A stretch of 64,000 bases of DNA from Deltaproteobacteria bacterium HGW-Deltaproteobacteria-6 (GTDB taxonomy: Bacteria > Desulfobacterota > Syntrophia > Syntrophales > Smithellaceae): positions 780,979 to 844,978 of the forward strand of contig PHAT01000001.1 of assembly GCA_002840435.1 (NCBI GenBank), read 5' to 3'. A program made the position numbers and the translations under genes. The number at the start of each line of letters is the position of its first letter. Within the stretch, counting starts at the first letter, position 1. Below, piece after piece: positions 38,270-48,169 of this stretch. Under the pieces are notes generated by a model. The model was given only the letters and a program-made list of their open reading frames with translations, was not told the DNA's origin and ran no database searches.

Positions 38270-39230
38270 AGAAGCCGCAAGCGCATACCTAGACTACTCC
38301 GAAAGGAAACACGCCCCAGATACCTACAAATATAAAAAGCTGAACTACAAGGAATTTCTGCAAATGCACGGCGACGTGCCTATTAATCAGATCGAGCCGA
38401 TTCATATCATTGCTTATCTCAGCTCATTAAAAACAAATGCAGTTTACAACGCCCGAAGAAAAGACCTATCCGCCCTTTTTGAATGGGCAATCAAAAGTTA
38501 TAATCTTGATATAAAGAATCCTGTCAGCAAAATCGATAAGATGCCGCACACGGATAAAGTCAAGGCTGTTCCATCGGAGGATGAGATTGTCAAGCTTATT
38601 CTGGCGGCCGCCCCGGGTGACGAGCAGGACATTATTATGTGCTGTGTTCATTTACTCGGGCGAATAGATGAAATACTCCGCCTAACGTGGGATGATATTA
38701 ATTTTGAGAAAAGAGCAGTTACGCTTTGGACCCGCAAACGAAAAGACGGGGCTTTTGAGCCCGATGACATGCCGATGAATGATGACCTTTATTCCATATT
38801 GAAGGCCAGGTATGGGCAAAGGAAGTCCGAAAAGTGGGTATTTTACAACGAAGAAACGGAAGATCGCTATTATCACCGCCCAAAGATGATGGCAAGCTTA
38901 TGCCGGCGGGCGGGGATCTCGCCTATTGGAACAACGAAAAGGAAAATCGACCGGGGAAAAGACAAAGGGAAGTATAAAGACTTTCCCCTTTACTATGGAT
39001 TTCATGCCCTGAGGCACTTCATGGCCTCTCATTTGATCGATCAGGAAAAGACCGGCCTGAAATCAGTGTCAAAGCTTTTGAGGCACAAGAACCTCAAAAC
39101 GACAGAAATTTACATCCACTCAATAGATGAATCTGTTCGGCAGGCGACAACCAAAATTGAGGGGAAATTTACACCAAAAATGACAAATCAACTACAAGAG
39201 GCACTACAAAAAAATGGAAAGGAGATATAA
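38094..39230 (+). CDS. int: Phage tyrosine integrase
   Basis: 378 aa with the N-terminal arm/SAM-like DNA-binding part (about 60-150) and a catalytic domain carrying the expected residues: Arg190 in LLGRIDEILRLTW, His304 and Arg307 in FHALRHFMASH, His331 in LLRHKNLKTTEIYIHS and Tyr340 as nucleophile. GGGAGGAC lies upstream of the ATG. It inserts and, with the excisionase, removes the phage. It stops 25 bp from the 3' end of tRNA-Pro, the probable attachment site. Confidence 0.93.
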   Translation: MSIWKDKNYKYWVYQFQFRGKAYGARGFKTRREAATGQEKRRRDAKAELKQIQQGMGFKEAASAYLDYSERKHAPDTYKYKKLNYKEFLQMHGDVPINQIEPIHIIAYLSSLKTNAVYNARRKDLSALFEWAIKSYNLDIKNPVSKIDKMPHTDKVKAVPSEDEIVKLILAAAPGDEQDIIMCCVHLLGRIDEILRLTWDDINFEKRAVTLWTRKRKDGAFEPDDMPMNDDLYSILKARYGQRKSEKWVFYNEETEDRYYHRPKMMASLCRRAGISPIGTTKRKIDRGKDKGKYKDFPLYYGFHALRHFMASHLIDQEKTGLKSVSKLLRHKNLKTTEIYIHSIDESVRQATTKIEGKFTPKMTNQLQEALQKNGKEI

Positions 39231-39332
39231 ATAATGCTTAAGCACTTGAAATCATTGGTCGGGGCGGCAGGATTTGAACCTGCGACATCTTGCTCCCAAA
39301 GCAAGCGCGCTACCAAGCTGCGCTACGCCCCG
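39231..39332. other. Probable right attachment site (attR) at tRNA-Pro
   Basis: The integrase gene ends here and the tRNA-Pro 3' end begins, so the crossover most likely lies in the 3' half of the tRNA, which stays intact. The other end of the prophage is outside the window, so the shared core sequence cannot be defined. Confidence 0.6.
39256..39332 (-). tRNA. tRNA-Pro (anticodon UGG)
   Basis: A 77-nt cloverleaf on the minus strand: acceptor CGGGGCG/CGCCCCG, anticodon stem CTTGC/GCAAG with loop TTTGGGA (anticodon TGG), and T arm GCAGG/CCTGC with loop TTCAAAT. The terminal CCA is encoded. Its 3' end faces the prophage integrase. Confidence 0.95.
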
Positions 39333-39336
39333 ACTA

Positions 39337-39933
39337 TTATGAATGAATGCTTTGACTCAGATGGCTTTTCAGTTTCGCAAATGCCTGCCCCCGGTGGCTG
39401 ACCGTATTTTTAATTTCCGGCGGCAATTCCGCGGCTGTTTTATTCAGTTCGGGCGAAAGAAATATCGGATCATAACCGAAACCGTTTGTTCCCCGTCTTT
39501 CGTCAATGATCCGTCCCTGCCACCTAGCCTCAAAAGCCTCATAATGGCCGTCTGGATGATATAGCACCAGAGCACAAAAGAAAGACGCCGTCCTTTTCTC
39601 ACCGGATATATCTTTCAACCGGTCCAGAAGTTTGCGGTTATTTTCTTCGTCTGTCGCTCCCTCGCCTGCATAGCGGGCGGAATAAATACCAGGCTCCCCT
39701 CCCAGAATATCCACTTGCAGACCAGAATCATCTGCGAGGACCGTTTCGCCTGTGAATCGGGAGATAATTTCTGCTTTTTTCAGAGCATTTTCGAGATAGG
39801 TTGCGCCATCCTCCACAATTTCCGGCAATGATTCAAAGTGGTTCAAGGATAGTAATTCTATATTCATTCCGGCAAGCATTTCGCTTATCTCTTTGACCTT
39901 GCCTTCATTTTTTGTCGCAAAAACGATTTTCAT
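39337..39933 (-). CDS. rdgB: XTP/dITP diphosphatase (HAM1 family)
   Basis: 198 aa with the family opening [18 protein letters not shown], the substrate loop [28 protein letters not shown] in part, and [14 protein letters not shown] near the end. It hydrolyses non-canonical purine nucleoside triphosphates such as ITP and XTP to protect DNA. Its ATG overlaps the rph stop (TAATG), so the two are in one operon. It lies 4 nt from tRNA-Pro on the same strand. Confidence 0.93.
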   Translation of the reverse strand: MKIVFATKNEGKVKEISEMLAGMNIELLSLNHFESLPEIVEDGATYLENALKKAEIISRFTGETVLADDSGLQVDILGGEPGIYSARYAGEGATDEENNRKLLDRLKDISGEKRTASFFCALVLYHPDGHYEAFEARWQGRIIDERRGTNGFGYDPIFLSPELNKTAAELPPEIKNTVSHRGQAFAKLKSHLSQSIHS

Positions 39934-40661
39934 TATTTTAAAGAGCCTACTATTTCCTTCTGGCGGGCAATGATTCTGTCAATGCCTGCGGCTGCAAGCG
40001 TGGTCATCCCATCGAGTTGATCTTTGCTGAACGGCACATGTTCGGCTGTGCCCTGCACTTCAATGAATAAGCCCCGGCCGGTCATCACAAAATTCATATC
40101 GACCTCCGCCTGAGAGTCTTCTTCATACTCCAGATCCAGCAGTACCTGATTTTGCACGATACCGGCGCTGACCGCCGAAACAAAATCATTGACGGGAATT
40201 TCTTTTACCAGCCCCTGCTCTTTCATGTTTTTAAATAAATCAACCAGTGCAACAAAAGCTCCGGTGATTGACGCGGTGCGGGTTCCCCCGTCCGCCTGAA
40301 TAACATCGCAATCGATATAAATGGTTCTTTCGCCAAAAGCGGTTAAATCCGTTACCGCCCGAAGGGATCTGCCGATCAGTCTTTGAATTTCATGCGTCCG
40401 GCCTCCCAGCTTGCCGCGTGCCGCTTCGCGTGACGAACGTGTCTGCGTGGACATGGGCAACATGGAATACTCGGCGGTCAGCCAGCCCTTTCCGGTATTT
40501 TTTAAAAAAGGAGCCGTTTTTTCATCCAGCGATGCCGCGCACAAAACTTTCGTATTACCGAATTCAACCATTACGGAACCCGGAACGTTCCGCAAATACC
40601 CGTTGGTGATGCGCACAGGCCGAAGCTCATCAAATTTTCTGCCATGATTTCTTGTAAACAC
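39933..40661 (-). CDS. rph: Ribonuclease PH
   Basis: 242 aa. The conserved start [28 protein letters not shown] in part, [23 protein letters not shown] and [16 protein letters not shown], and [21 protein letters not shown] are all hallmarks. It trims the 3' ends of tRNA precursors with phosphate. In this order with rdgB it is common in many bacteria. The 130 bp beyond its start hold no gene. Confidence 0.95.
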   Translation of the reverse strand: MFTRNHGRKFDELRPVRITNGYLRNVPGSVMVEFGNTKVLCAASLDEKTAPFLKNTGKGWLTAEYSMLPMSTQTRSSREAARGKLGGRTHEIQRLIGRSLRAVTDLTAFGERTIYIDCDVIQADGGTRTASITGAFVALVDLFKNMKEQGLVKEIPVNDFVSAVSAGIVQNQVLLDLEYEEDSQAEVDMNFVMTGRGLFIEVQGTAEHVPFSKDQLDGMTTLAAAGIDRIIARQKEIVGSLK

Positions 40662-40791
40662 AGGACTCCTGAACCGTTGTTCAATAATTACCGTAACATT
40701 TTAATATCATACCGGCATAAGAGGCCGTAATGAGATGGCTAGAACTGTAACAGTCTTGCCACTCGCATGGGTGGTTATTTCTTAACGGCCC

Positions 40792-41475
40792 CTAAAAGAA
40801 TGCCTTGATGCTCTTCGCCAGGGCGAAGGCTATCTCCGTTTGTGTTTTGCCGGAAGTCAATTTTTTCTTTTCATCGGGATTGGTGGCAAAACCCATCTCC
40901 ACGGTCAGCACAGGCACGGCTAAACCTTCCGCCAGCGGAACAACCGCTTCCCTGAGGCCTCTACCCTTGCGCGGGAACAAGCCGTCAAGATTTTTTTGCA
41001 CCAGACGCGCCAGCTTCACCGTATCGTTCAGATATTGGCTGGCGTCCGCATTATTTGTTTTCGCACCTTTATGGGACGTTTCAAGGCCTTTGAAACCGGG
41101 ATAATACAGTTCAAACCCTGATGAATTTTTACCGAAGCCGGCGTTGGCATGCAGGCTCAAAACCATAGCGGGCTTGATTTTCATTATATTCTTTTTGCGG
41201 TCATCCATTGACAGGGTCTTATCCGAATTCCTGGTCAGAACCACTTCCAGGTTGCTTTCCTTATCCAGTTCCTTCTTTAATGCCAGGGCAATGGCCAGTG
41301 TTAAATCCTTCTCGGCAACTTGAGAAACACCGACAACACCCGAATCCTCGCCGCCATGCGCCGGATCAATCATAACGATTTGTTTTACCGTCTGGGCGTG
41401 GAGCGAAAAACCCGGAAGGCACAACATCAGAACAGAAAAAAAGACGACGGTATATTTCAGCCATTTATTGATCAT
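40792..41475 (-). CDS. N-acetylmuramoyl-L-alanine amidase (Amidase_3, AmiC-like)
   Basis: About 227 aa starting MINKWLKYTVVFFSVLMLCL at 41475 with GGTGGAATC before the ATG. The first 27 residues are a signal peptide (cleavage near LHAQ). The amidase core follows: VMIDPAHGGEDSGVVG with the zinc His, VLTRNSDKTLSMDDRKKN, VLSLHANAGF with a second zinc His, and VLTVEMGFATNPDEKKKL with the catalytic Glu. It acts in the periplasm on peptidoglycan. No LysM or AMIN domain is attached. Shares a region with rph and the stringent response gene, with separate spacing on each side. Confidence 0.9.
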   Translation of the reverse strand: MINKWLKYTVVFFSVLMLCLPGFSLHAQTVKQIVMIDPAHGGEDSGVVGVSQVAEKDLTLAIALALKKELDKESNLEVVLTRNSDKTLSMDDRKKNIMKIKPAMVLSLHANAGFGKNSSGFELYYPGFKGLETSHKGAKTNNADASQYLNDTVKLARLVQKNLDGLFPRKGRGLREAVVPLAEGLAVPVLTVEMGFATNPDEKKKLTSGKTQTEIAFALAKSIKAFF

Positions 41476-41580
41476 GATTCCACCAGTTTCCACATGTTAT
41501 TTTCTTCCTGAATCAGGTTGGGCCTGCTTATAGCAGAGTGGATTTGTTTGTCAACAGACAAATGGAACTACTTGTTATTT

Positions 41581-43725
41581 TCAGGCCTTGCGTATCCTTT
41601 CGATGGACCGGACGATTTTTAATTGCCGAATGGCCGAAAAAATGGAATTGAGCTGCTGAGTATCATAGACATCAATGACGAATTCGCAGTTGGCGATCAT
41701 ATCCGTCGTCTCGACCTGGGCAAAGCTGATATTGATATCAAATGAAGTAATGACCGAACTGACCTCTGTGATAACACCCTTTCGGTCATTGCAGACCACC
41801 TTGATATGCACGGGATAGGCGTGTTTTTGGCGGACATCCCAGTTGACATCCACAATCCGTTCGGCATCAAGTCGTTTCAGATGCGGACAATTTTGGGTGT
41901 GAACCGTAATACCGCGTCCGCGGGAAATGTAACCGGATATTTCATCTCCCGGGATCGGATTACAGCACCGGGCAAATTTGACCATGACATCGTCGATACC
42001 GGTAAGACTGATACCCAGCGAAGGGGAAGCAGCGGACTTTTTCTTTTCCTTTTCCGAAAGTTTTTCAGCTTCCTTCGGCGCTTCTGCAACCAGAAAATGA
42101 TTAACCACCTGCCTCGGTGATATCCGGCCGTAACCCACCTGTGAAATCAGATCATCCAGGGTCAGCAATGAATGTTCCGTCAGAATTTTCTTAATCTCGT
42201 CTGATTTAATATAATTCGCAAATTTCAGGTTGTTTCTCTTGAATTCTTTCTCCAGCAAATCTTTGCCCAGCGCCAGCGAACTGTTTTTTTCCTCCAGATT
42301 GATCCAGTTGCGGATTTTGGAAATGGCCCGCGACGTCACCACGTATTTCAACCAGTCTTTGCTGGGGTGGTGGCCGGCCTGCGTAATGATTTCCACTTGG
42401 TCCCCGTTTTGCAGCTGGTAACGAAGCGGCACAATATTACGATTGACCTTGGCTCCCGTGCATTTATTCCCGACATCGGTATGAATGCTGTAGGCAAAAT
42501 CGATGGGTGTGGCTCCTTTGGGAAAAGATTTTACATCGCCGTGCGGCGTGAAGACATAAACTTCGTCCGGAAACAGCGCCATCTTCAGATTGGACATGAA
42601 TTCTTTCGGGTTCTTGATGTCCTGCTGAATCTCCAGGGCCTCCCGGAGTTTTTTGATCTGATTGTCTTCATTGTTCTGGAAAGCCCGTCCCTCTTTATAG
42701 CGCCAGTGAGCCGCAATGCCCTTTTCCGCCCATTCATGCATGGCCCGGGTTCGAATCTGAATTTCAACTCTTTCACCGTAGGGGCCGATGACCGCCGTGT
42801 GCAGAGACTGATAGTTGTTGGCCTTGGGCATGGCGATATAGTCTTTGAACCGGCCGGGAACCGGTTTCCATAAGGCGTGCACGATGCTGAGCGCTTCATA
42901 ACAGGTTTTATCGAGATCGGAATCCATGATAATGCGAAAGGCGATGACGTCATAGACTTCATCAAAATTGATATGTTGTTCATGCATTTTTTTGTAAATG
43001 CCGTATAAATGCTTCGCCCGGCCTTCCACTTCGGCTTTTATGGCTACTTTTTCCAGTTCTTTAAAAATGATGGTTTTTACTTCTTCCGTGTAGCGGTTGC
43101 GCGACTCCTGGGATTTGGCGACCCGCGTGGCGATTTCATTGAAAGCGGCGGGCGAGATGTACTGAAAGGCCAGGTCTTCCAGCTCCATCTTCATCCAGTT
43201 GATCCCCAGACGATTAGCCAGCGGAGCATAGACATCCATCGTTTCGCGCGCGATATAAATCTTCCGATCGGGCTTTTGATACTGAAGGGTTCTCATGTTG
43301 TGAATGCGGTCGGCTAATCGGACCAGGAGGATGCGGATATCGGCGGACATCGCCAGAATCATTTTCCGGAAATTTTCGGCCTGTCTTTCTTCCTGCGAAC
43401 CGAATGAAATGCGGCTGAGTTTTGTCAGGCCCGTCACCAGAAAAGCGACATCCTTGCCGAATTCCTTCTCGATTTGTTCGTTGGTGGTCAGGGTATCTTC
43501 AATCGTGTCATGCAACAGTCCGCTGATGATGGTCGCCGAATCCATCTTCATGTCGGTAAGGATCCCGGCAACTTCCATGGGATGCGTCAGGTAGGGCTCG
43601 CCGGATAAACGCACCTGACCCTGATGCACCGTGGCCGAGTAAATATAGGCCTTTTGAATCATCTCCAGCTCTTCGGCTGTCAGATAGGCCTGAGCTTTAT
43701 CAAGAACATCATTGATTCTTAACAT
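41581..43725 (-). CDS. spoT: Bifunctional (p)ppGpp synthetase/hydrolase RelA/SpoT
   Basis: 714 aa with all domains of a long Rel protein. The HD hydrolase part has SGEPYLTHPMEVAGILTDM in part and SGLLHDTIEDT. The synthetase part has GRAKHLYGIYKKM, YDVIAFRIIMD, YKDYIAMPKANNYQSLHTAV in variant form and EIQIRTRAMHEWAEKGIAAHW. A TGS domain (VYVFTPHGDVKSFPKGATPIDFAY in part) and a C-terminal ACT domain follow. The intact HD motif argues for hydrolase plus synthetase activity. It lies upstream of the amidase gene on the same strand. Confidence 0.93.
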   Translation of the reverse strand: MLRINDVLDKAQAYLTAEELEMIQKAYIYSATVHQGQVRLSGEPYLTHPMEVAGILTDMKMDSATIISGLLHDTIEDTLTTNEQIEKEFGKDVAFLVTGLTKLSRISFGSQEERQAENFRKMILAMSADIRILLVRLADRIHNMRTLQYQKPDRKIYIARETMDVYAPLANRLGINWMKMELEDLAFQYISPAAFNEIATRVAKSQESRNRYTEEVKTIIFKELEKVAIKAEVEGRAKHLYGIYKKMHEQHINFDEVYDVIAFRIIMDSDLDKTCYEALSIVHALWKPVPGRFKDYIAMPKANNYQSLHTAVIGPYGERVEIQIRTRAMHEWAEKGIAAHWRYKEGRAFQNNEDNQIKKLREALEIQQDIKNPKEFMSNLKMALFPDEVYVFTPHGDVKSFPKGATPIDFAYSIHTDVGNKCTGAKVNRNIVPLRYQLQNGDQVEIITQAGHHPSKDWLKYVVTSRAISKIRNWINLEEKNSSLALGKDLLEKEFKRNNLKFANYIKSDEIKKILTEHSLLTLDDLISQVGYGRISPRQVVNHFLVAEAPKEAEKLSEKEKKKSAASPSLGISLTGIDDVMVKFARCCNPIPGDEISGYISRGRGITVHTQNCPHLKRLDAERIVDVNWDVRQKHAYPVHIKVVCNDRKGVITEVSSVITSFDINISFAQVETTDMIANCEFVIDVYDTQQLNSIFSAIRQLKIVRSIERIRKA

Positions 43726-43752
43726 GAAGATTCCCAGTCCAATGCGCGGCTG

Positions 43753-45477
43753 TCAACTGGCTCCGTTTAATTCTGAAGCAATTATTTTCCGGACTTCTGA
43801 AACAATATCCTGGATCGCATAAAGGCTGCTCTCGCCGGTTTTGCGGATTTTCAACTCCACCTGACCCTGTTTGAGATTCTTGGGACCCACGACAATCCTG
43901 AGTGGAATACCGATCAGATCGGCATCCTTAAACTTCACCCCCGCCCGCTCATCGCGGTCATCGAGAATAACCTCCACGCCCAGGGCCTGCAATTCCGAAT
44001 AAATATCCTCCGCTGCTTTCATGACCTCGGCCTCGTTGATATTCACGGGCGTGACAATCACCGTATAGGGCGCAAGCGGCATGGGCCAGATAATGCCGTT
44101 TTCATCGAAATTCTGTTCAATACAGGCAGCCACCGTCCTGCCGATGCCGATGCCGTAGCAGCCCATAATCATGGTTTTTTCCTTGCCGTCGCGATCCAGA
44201 TAAACGGCTTTCATGGCTTTGCTGTATTTTGTTCCCAGTTTGAAAACGTGACCGACTTCAATGCCACGAACAAACTTGATCGCGCCTTTGCATCGCGGAC
44301 AGGCGTCACCAGGCGTGGATACACGTAAATCAGCGTAAGCTTCGATCTGAAAATCCCGTCCGATATTGACATTTTTAAGATGACAATCTTCTTTGTTGCC
44401 GCCGGTTACCAGATTGACAAGGTTCATGATGGAATAATCGGCAATGACTTTGACTTTAATGCCGACGGCGCCGGCAAAACCGCGGGGCGCGCCGGTGGCC
44501 TTCATAATCATTTCATCGTCGGCCAATGCAACTTCTGAGGCTCCCAGATAATTTTTCACCTTGATTTCATTAACGTCCTGATCGCCGCGAATCAGCACCG
44601 CGCAGGGCTTGCCGTCTGCGTTGAAGATCAGTGTCTTGACAATCTGTCCGGGTGATACATTCAGGAATGAACTGACTTCATCAATGGTGCGAACATTCGG
44701 TGTCTCAACGCTTTCCATCGGCAGCCAGTCTTTTTCCGCCGTGTCTGTCTTTTCCGGCCGGGCGATTTCGGCCTTTTCCAGATTGGCGGCATAGTTGCAT
44801 TCTTCACAAAAGACAATGGCGTCCTCACCCGATTCGGCCATGACCATGAACTCATGCGAATAACTTCCGCCGATGCTGCCCGAATCCGCCTCTACCGGAC
44901 GGTACTGCAAACCGCAGCGTCGGAAAATATTGTTGTAGGCGGCAAACATTTTCTGATAGCTTTTTTCCGCGCCTGCTTCATCCGCGTCAAAACTGTACGC
45001 GTCTTTCATGCCGAATTCGCGGCAGCGCATCACACCGAAGCGAGGACGCACTTCGTCGCGGAATTTTGTCTGAATCTGATACAGATTGCGCGGCAGCTGC
45101 CGGTAGGTTTTAATATCATGGCGCACCAGATCCGTGATGACCTCTTCATGGGTCGGCCCCAGGCAATAGTCGCGGTCATTACGGTCGCGAAATCTTAAAA
45201 GCTCCTTACCGTAATATGTCCAGCGTCCGGACTCCTGCCATAATTCCGCGGGCTGCACCATCGGGAGATGAACCTCCTGGGCCCCGGCTTTATTCATTTC
45301 CTCGCGGATAATCTGTTCTACTTTTCTAATGACACGATAGCCCAGCGGCAGATAGGAATAAATGCCGCTGGTTAGTTTTCTGATCATTCCTGCCCGAATC
45401 ATGAGCTGATTGCTGACCACCTCTGCGTCGGACGGCACTTCCCGCCCGGTGGGCAGGTGCATTTCCGAGTAACGCAT
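43753..45477 (-). CDS. proS: Prolyl-tRNA synthetase
   Basis: 574 aa, bacterial-type with the insertion (editing) domain. Class II motifs are clear: motif 1 [18 protein letters not shown], motif 2 [34 protein letters not shown] in part, and motif 3 [17 protein letters not shown]. An editing region (about 225-380) precedes the C-terminal anticodon-binding domain ([11 protein letters not shown] to the end). It charges tRNA-Pro; the gene for one such tRNA is nearby at 39256, though in another unit. The start lies 10 nt past the ispG stop. Confidence 0.95.
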   Translation of the reverse strand: MRYSEMHLPTGREVPSDAEVVSNQLMIRAGMIRKLTSGIYSYLPLGYRVIRKVEQIIREEMNKAGAQEVHLPMVQPAELWQESGRWTYYGKELLRFRDRNDRDYCLGPTHEEVITDLVRHDIKTYRQLPRNLYQIQTKFRDEVRPRFGVMRCREFGMKDAYSFDADEAGAEKSYQKMFAAYNNIFRRCGLQYRPVEADSGSIGGSYSHEFMVMAESGEDAIVFCEECNYAANLEKAEIARPEKTDTAEKDWLPMESVETPNVRTIDEVSSFLNVSPGQIVKTLIFNADGKPCAVLIRGDQDVNEIKVKNYLGASEVALADDEMIMKATGAPRGFAGAVGIKVKVIADYSIMNLVNLVTGGNKEDCHLKNVNIGRDFQIEAYADLRVSTPGDACPRCKGAIKFVRGIEVGHVFKLGTKYSKAMKAVYLDRDGKEKTMIMGCYGIGIGRTVAACIEQNFDENGIIWPMPLAPYTVIVTPVNINEAEVMKAAEDIYSELQALGVEVILDDRDERAGVKFKDADLIGIPLRIVVGPKNLKQGQVELKIRKTGESSLYAIQDIVSEVRKIIASELNGAS

Positions 45478-45486
45478 TAACCCTCC

Positions 45487-46560
45487 TTATTTTTCATTGT
45501 CCAGGGATTCTATCTCTTCGAGCAAAACCGGGACAAAATCTTTTTCTTCGACTTTTTTATAAGCGACGCCCTTTTTAAACATCATACCGAACCCGTGACC
45601 GCCGGCAATGCCGATATCGGCTTCCGCCGCTTCACCGGGCCCGTTGACCACACAGCCCATTAAAGCAACTTTAATATATTTTTTCCGATGGGCAAGCGCT
45701 TTTTCGATCTTTTCCGTTAATCCCAGGAGATCAATCTGGCAGCGTCCGCAGGTGGGACAGGAAATGATTTCCGGACCGACTTGACGAATTTTCAACGCCC
45801 GCAGAATCCCGTAAGCCAGCGGCATTTCCAAAAGCGGACTTCCCGTGACGGAAACACGGATCGTATCACCGATCCCGTCATAAAGCAGCGGGCCGATGCC
45901 CAGAGCGGACTTGATCGCGGCATTGACGACCGTTCCGGCTTCTGTCACGCCCAAATGCAAAGGATAATCCGTTTTGTCGGCGATCATGCGATAGGCTTCA
46001 ATCATCATCGGCACGTCCGATGACTTAAGCGAAAGTTTGATTAAATCAAATCCCAAACCCTCGAACATCTCAAGGTTGCGCATTGCGCTGGCGCAAAGGG
46101 CTTCCGCCGTGACGCCGCCATAATCCAGAACAAGATCTTTTTGCAGGGAACCGGCGTTAACGCCGATGCGGATAACGGTTTGCCGCTCTTTGGCTGCTTT
46201 AACGATCTCGGCAATCTTCTCTTTGACGATGTTTCCGGGATTGATGCGGATGCCGTCTGCACCGTTTTTGATGGCGTCGATGGCCAGCTGATATTGGAAA
46301 TGAATATCAGCAATCAGGGGAATTTTGATGCGATTTTTAATCGCCGGTATCGCCTGAACGGCTTCGTCATCCGGAACAGCCACACGTACGATCTCACAGC
46401 CGGCTTCCTGCAATGCATTGATCTGATTGACCGTCGCTTCAATATTCCGAGTATCCGTGTTGGTCATGGATTGGACAACAACAGGTGCATCGCCTCCTAT
46501 TTTGACGGATCCGACTTGAATTTCTCTGGATTTTCTTCTTTTCCTGGGACCATTTTCCAT
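45487..46560 (-). CDS. ispG: 4-hydroxy-3-methylbut-2-enyl diphosphate synthase
   Basis: About 357 aa starting MENGPRKRRKSREIQVGSVK. The start is uncertain: upstream ATG codons at 46611 and a TTG at 46620 are in frame, but ATG 46560 gives the usual length. It has VVVQSMTNTDTRNIEATVNQI, LIADIHFQYQLAI, GIRINPGNI and the [4Fe-4S] ligands CPTCGRCQIDL and GCVVNGPGEA. It makes HMBPP from MEcPP in the non-mevalonate isoprenoid pathway, taking electrons from ferredoxin or flavodoxin. Confidence 0.93.
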   Translation of the reverse strand: MENGPRKRRKSREIQVGSVKIGGDAPVVVQSMTNTDTRNIEATVNQINALQEAGCEIVRVAVPDDEAVQAIPAIKNRIKIPLIADIHFQYQLAIDAIKNGADGIRINPGNIVKEKIAEIVKAAKERQTVIRIGVNAGSLQKDLVLDYGGVTAEALCASAMRNLEMFEGLGFDLIKLSLKSSDVPMMIEAYRMIADKTDYPLHLGVTEAGTVVNAAIKSALGIGPLLYDGIGDTIRVSVTGSPLLEMPLAYGILRALKIRQVGPEIISCPTCGRCQIDLLGLTEKIEKALAHRKKYIKVALMGCVVNGPGEAAEADIGIAGGHGFGMMFKKGVAYKKVEEKDFVPVLLEEIESLDNEK

Positions 46561-46662
46561 GGATTTATGCTCACTTTTATTATTTTGAGATTTTATAACA
46601 TGTGTATGCATCCTGGGCAATGTCTAATTTGTGGAAATCCACTTCCTTTTCTTCGGAATAAT

Positions 46663-46713
46663 AAAAAACGGCAGTTGCGGATGGTTCTTGATGAACGCCA
46701 CCGTCAACTGCCG
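46663..46713 (-). terminator. Intrinsic terminator after the purF-like gene
   Basis: On the minus strand CGGCAGTTG pairs perfectly with CAACTGCCG, the stem extended by GGTGG/CCATC, followed by TTTTTTATTAT. It lies 36 bp after the purF-like stop and upstream of ispG. Confidence 0.85.
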
Positions 46714-46748
46714 CCTTATGAACTGAAAATCAGCAGGGTTGTTCCGGA

Positions 46749-48152
46749 TTATTTCCCCAGCCAGCAATGCAGGCAAAGCTGCTCTGCAGGCAGACCAATC
46801 GCATCAATCATGTCTTCGATGGTCATATATTTCAGAGACGTTACATTTAAATTATGTCTGATCCATTCAATCATTTTAGCGTGCTTTGATGATGCCGTGT
46901 CAAGATAATCAGACGGATCATCAATAACTTTCCCTTCCAGTGCACGCATCGCTTTATGACAAGCCAGTTCAGCCGTTGTTCTGGTCGAAGACGCATAAAT
47001 ACAGGGGTACATCAGAGGCGGACAGGCGGGACGGATATGAATTTCTTTGGCGCCGTTATCCCACAATTTTTTTACCGTCAAATTTTTTAACTGCGTTCCG
47101 CGAACGATGGAGTCGTCGCAAACAATCATCCGGTTGCCGTTAATCACATCTCTTACAGCAACGAGTTTCATAGTGGCAACCAGATCACGAATTTCCTGAG
47201 TGGGCGGAGTATAACTCCTTCCGTAACCGGGCGTATACTTCACCAGGGGCCGTCGATACGGAATCCCGGATGCCATCGCGTAACCGATGGCGTGACCGAC
47301 TCCGGAATCGGGCACACCGGCGACAAAATCCGCTTCAACGTTATCCCGCTTGGCTAAATATGCGCCGCAGCGTTCCCGGGTCCGCTCCACACTGACGCCG
47401 TCATACGTCGATGAAGGCGACCCCGTATAAATCCACAAAAACGAACAGATTTTCTTTTCTTTACCTTCCGGTTTGAGCTGTTTGATGCCGTCAGGCGCAA
47501 GCAACACAATTTCTCCAGGTCCCAGAAAACGAAATAGTTCATATCCAAGATTTTCAAAGGAGCTTGCTTCAGTGGCCACAACATAGGATTTCCGGCTTTT
47601 GTCCTTGCTCTGACCCAGCGCCAGGGGAAAGCGTCCAACCTTATCCCGGGCGGCATAAATGCCCTCCGGTGTCAGGACCAGAACACAAATAGACCCCTCA
47701 ATAATTCCCCGCATGGAGGCGATTCCTTCTACAATATTATCCCCCCGGTTGATCAGGGAAGCGACAACCTCCGCGTTATTGATGCCACCCCCCGCCATTT
47801 CCGTAAAGGAGGCTCCTTCATTGAGCAATTCGCTGACCAGCTCGCTTTTATTGGTGATGAGGCCTGTGGCAACCACGGCATAAATACCGAACTTGGAACG
47901 GAAGATCAGGGGTTGCGGCGATTCATCATCAATGGCTCCGATGCCGTAGTATCCGTCCATCTTTTTATAATCATCAACAAATCGCGATTTAAACTGCGCC
48001 TGCGATATGCCGTGAATCGTGTTATAAAAACCTTTGTCGCCAAAAACAGCCATGCCGCCGTTTTCTGTTCCCAGATGAGAATGATAATCCGTTCCGTAAA
48101 AGAGCGCCTGAACACAACTATCTTGTGCTACTACTCCAAAAAGACCTCCCAT
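46749..48152 (-). CDS. Amidophosphoribosyltransferase-like protein lacking the N-terminal Cys
   Basis: 467 aa, of PurF architecture. The N-terminal glutaminase part starts MGGLFGVVAQDSCVQALFYG, with Gly where PurF has the catalytic Cys right after Met (CGI-type start). The start is well set by GGAAGGAAGGG upstream. The phosphoribosyl half keeps the PRPP loop RMIVCDDSIVRGTQLKN, plus Cys residues in PACPPLMYPCIY and LCLHCWLGK like the iron-sulphur ligands of the Bacillus type. It could use ammonia or have a regulatory job. A true purF is not in the window. Confidence 0.85.
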   Translation of the reverse strand: MGGLFGVVAQDSCVQALFYGTDYHSHLGTENGGMAVFGDKGFYNTIHGISQAQFKSRFVDDYKKMDGYYGIGAIDDESPQPLIFRSKFGIYAVVATGLITNKSELVSELLNEGASFTEMAGGGINNAEVVASLINRGDNIVEGIASMRGIIEGSICVLVLTPEGIYAARDKVGRFPLALGQSKDKSRKSYVVATEASSFENLGYELFRFLGPGEIVLLAPDGIKQLKPEGKEKKICSFLWIYTGSPSSTYDGVSVERTRERCGAYLAKRDNVEADFVAGVPDSGVGHAIGYAMASGIPYRRPLVKYTPGYGRSYTPPTQEIRDLVATMKLVAVRDVINGNRMIVCDDSIVRGTQLKNLTVKKLWDNGAKEIHIRPACPPLMYPCIYASSTRTTAELACHKAMRALEGKVIDDPSDYLDTASSKHAKMIEWIRHNLNVTSLKYMTIEDMIDAIGLPAEQLCLHCWLGK

Positions 48153-48169
48153 TTTTCCCTTCCTTCCGG

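Noticed and set aside
1-39230. Holin or endolysin gene
   Set aside because: No lysozyme, amidase or classic holin was found in the phage part; lysis genes probably lie left of the window. The 54-aa membrane protein at 17745 is in the wrong place to call a holin.
40662-40791. Promoter or terminator between rph and the amidase gene
   Set aside because: Only a weak CCAC/GTGG pairing is present; no -10/-35 set is convincing.
46141-46908. A 255-codon plus-strand frame across ispG and the purF-like end
   Set aside because: It overlaps two well-identified genes and a terminator, and its protein shows no family features.
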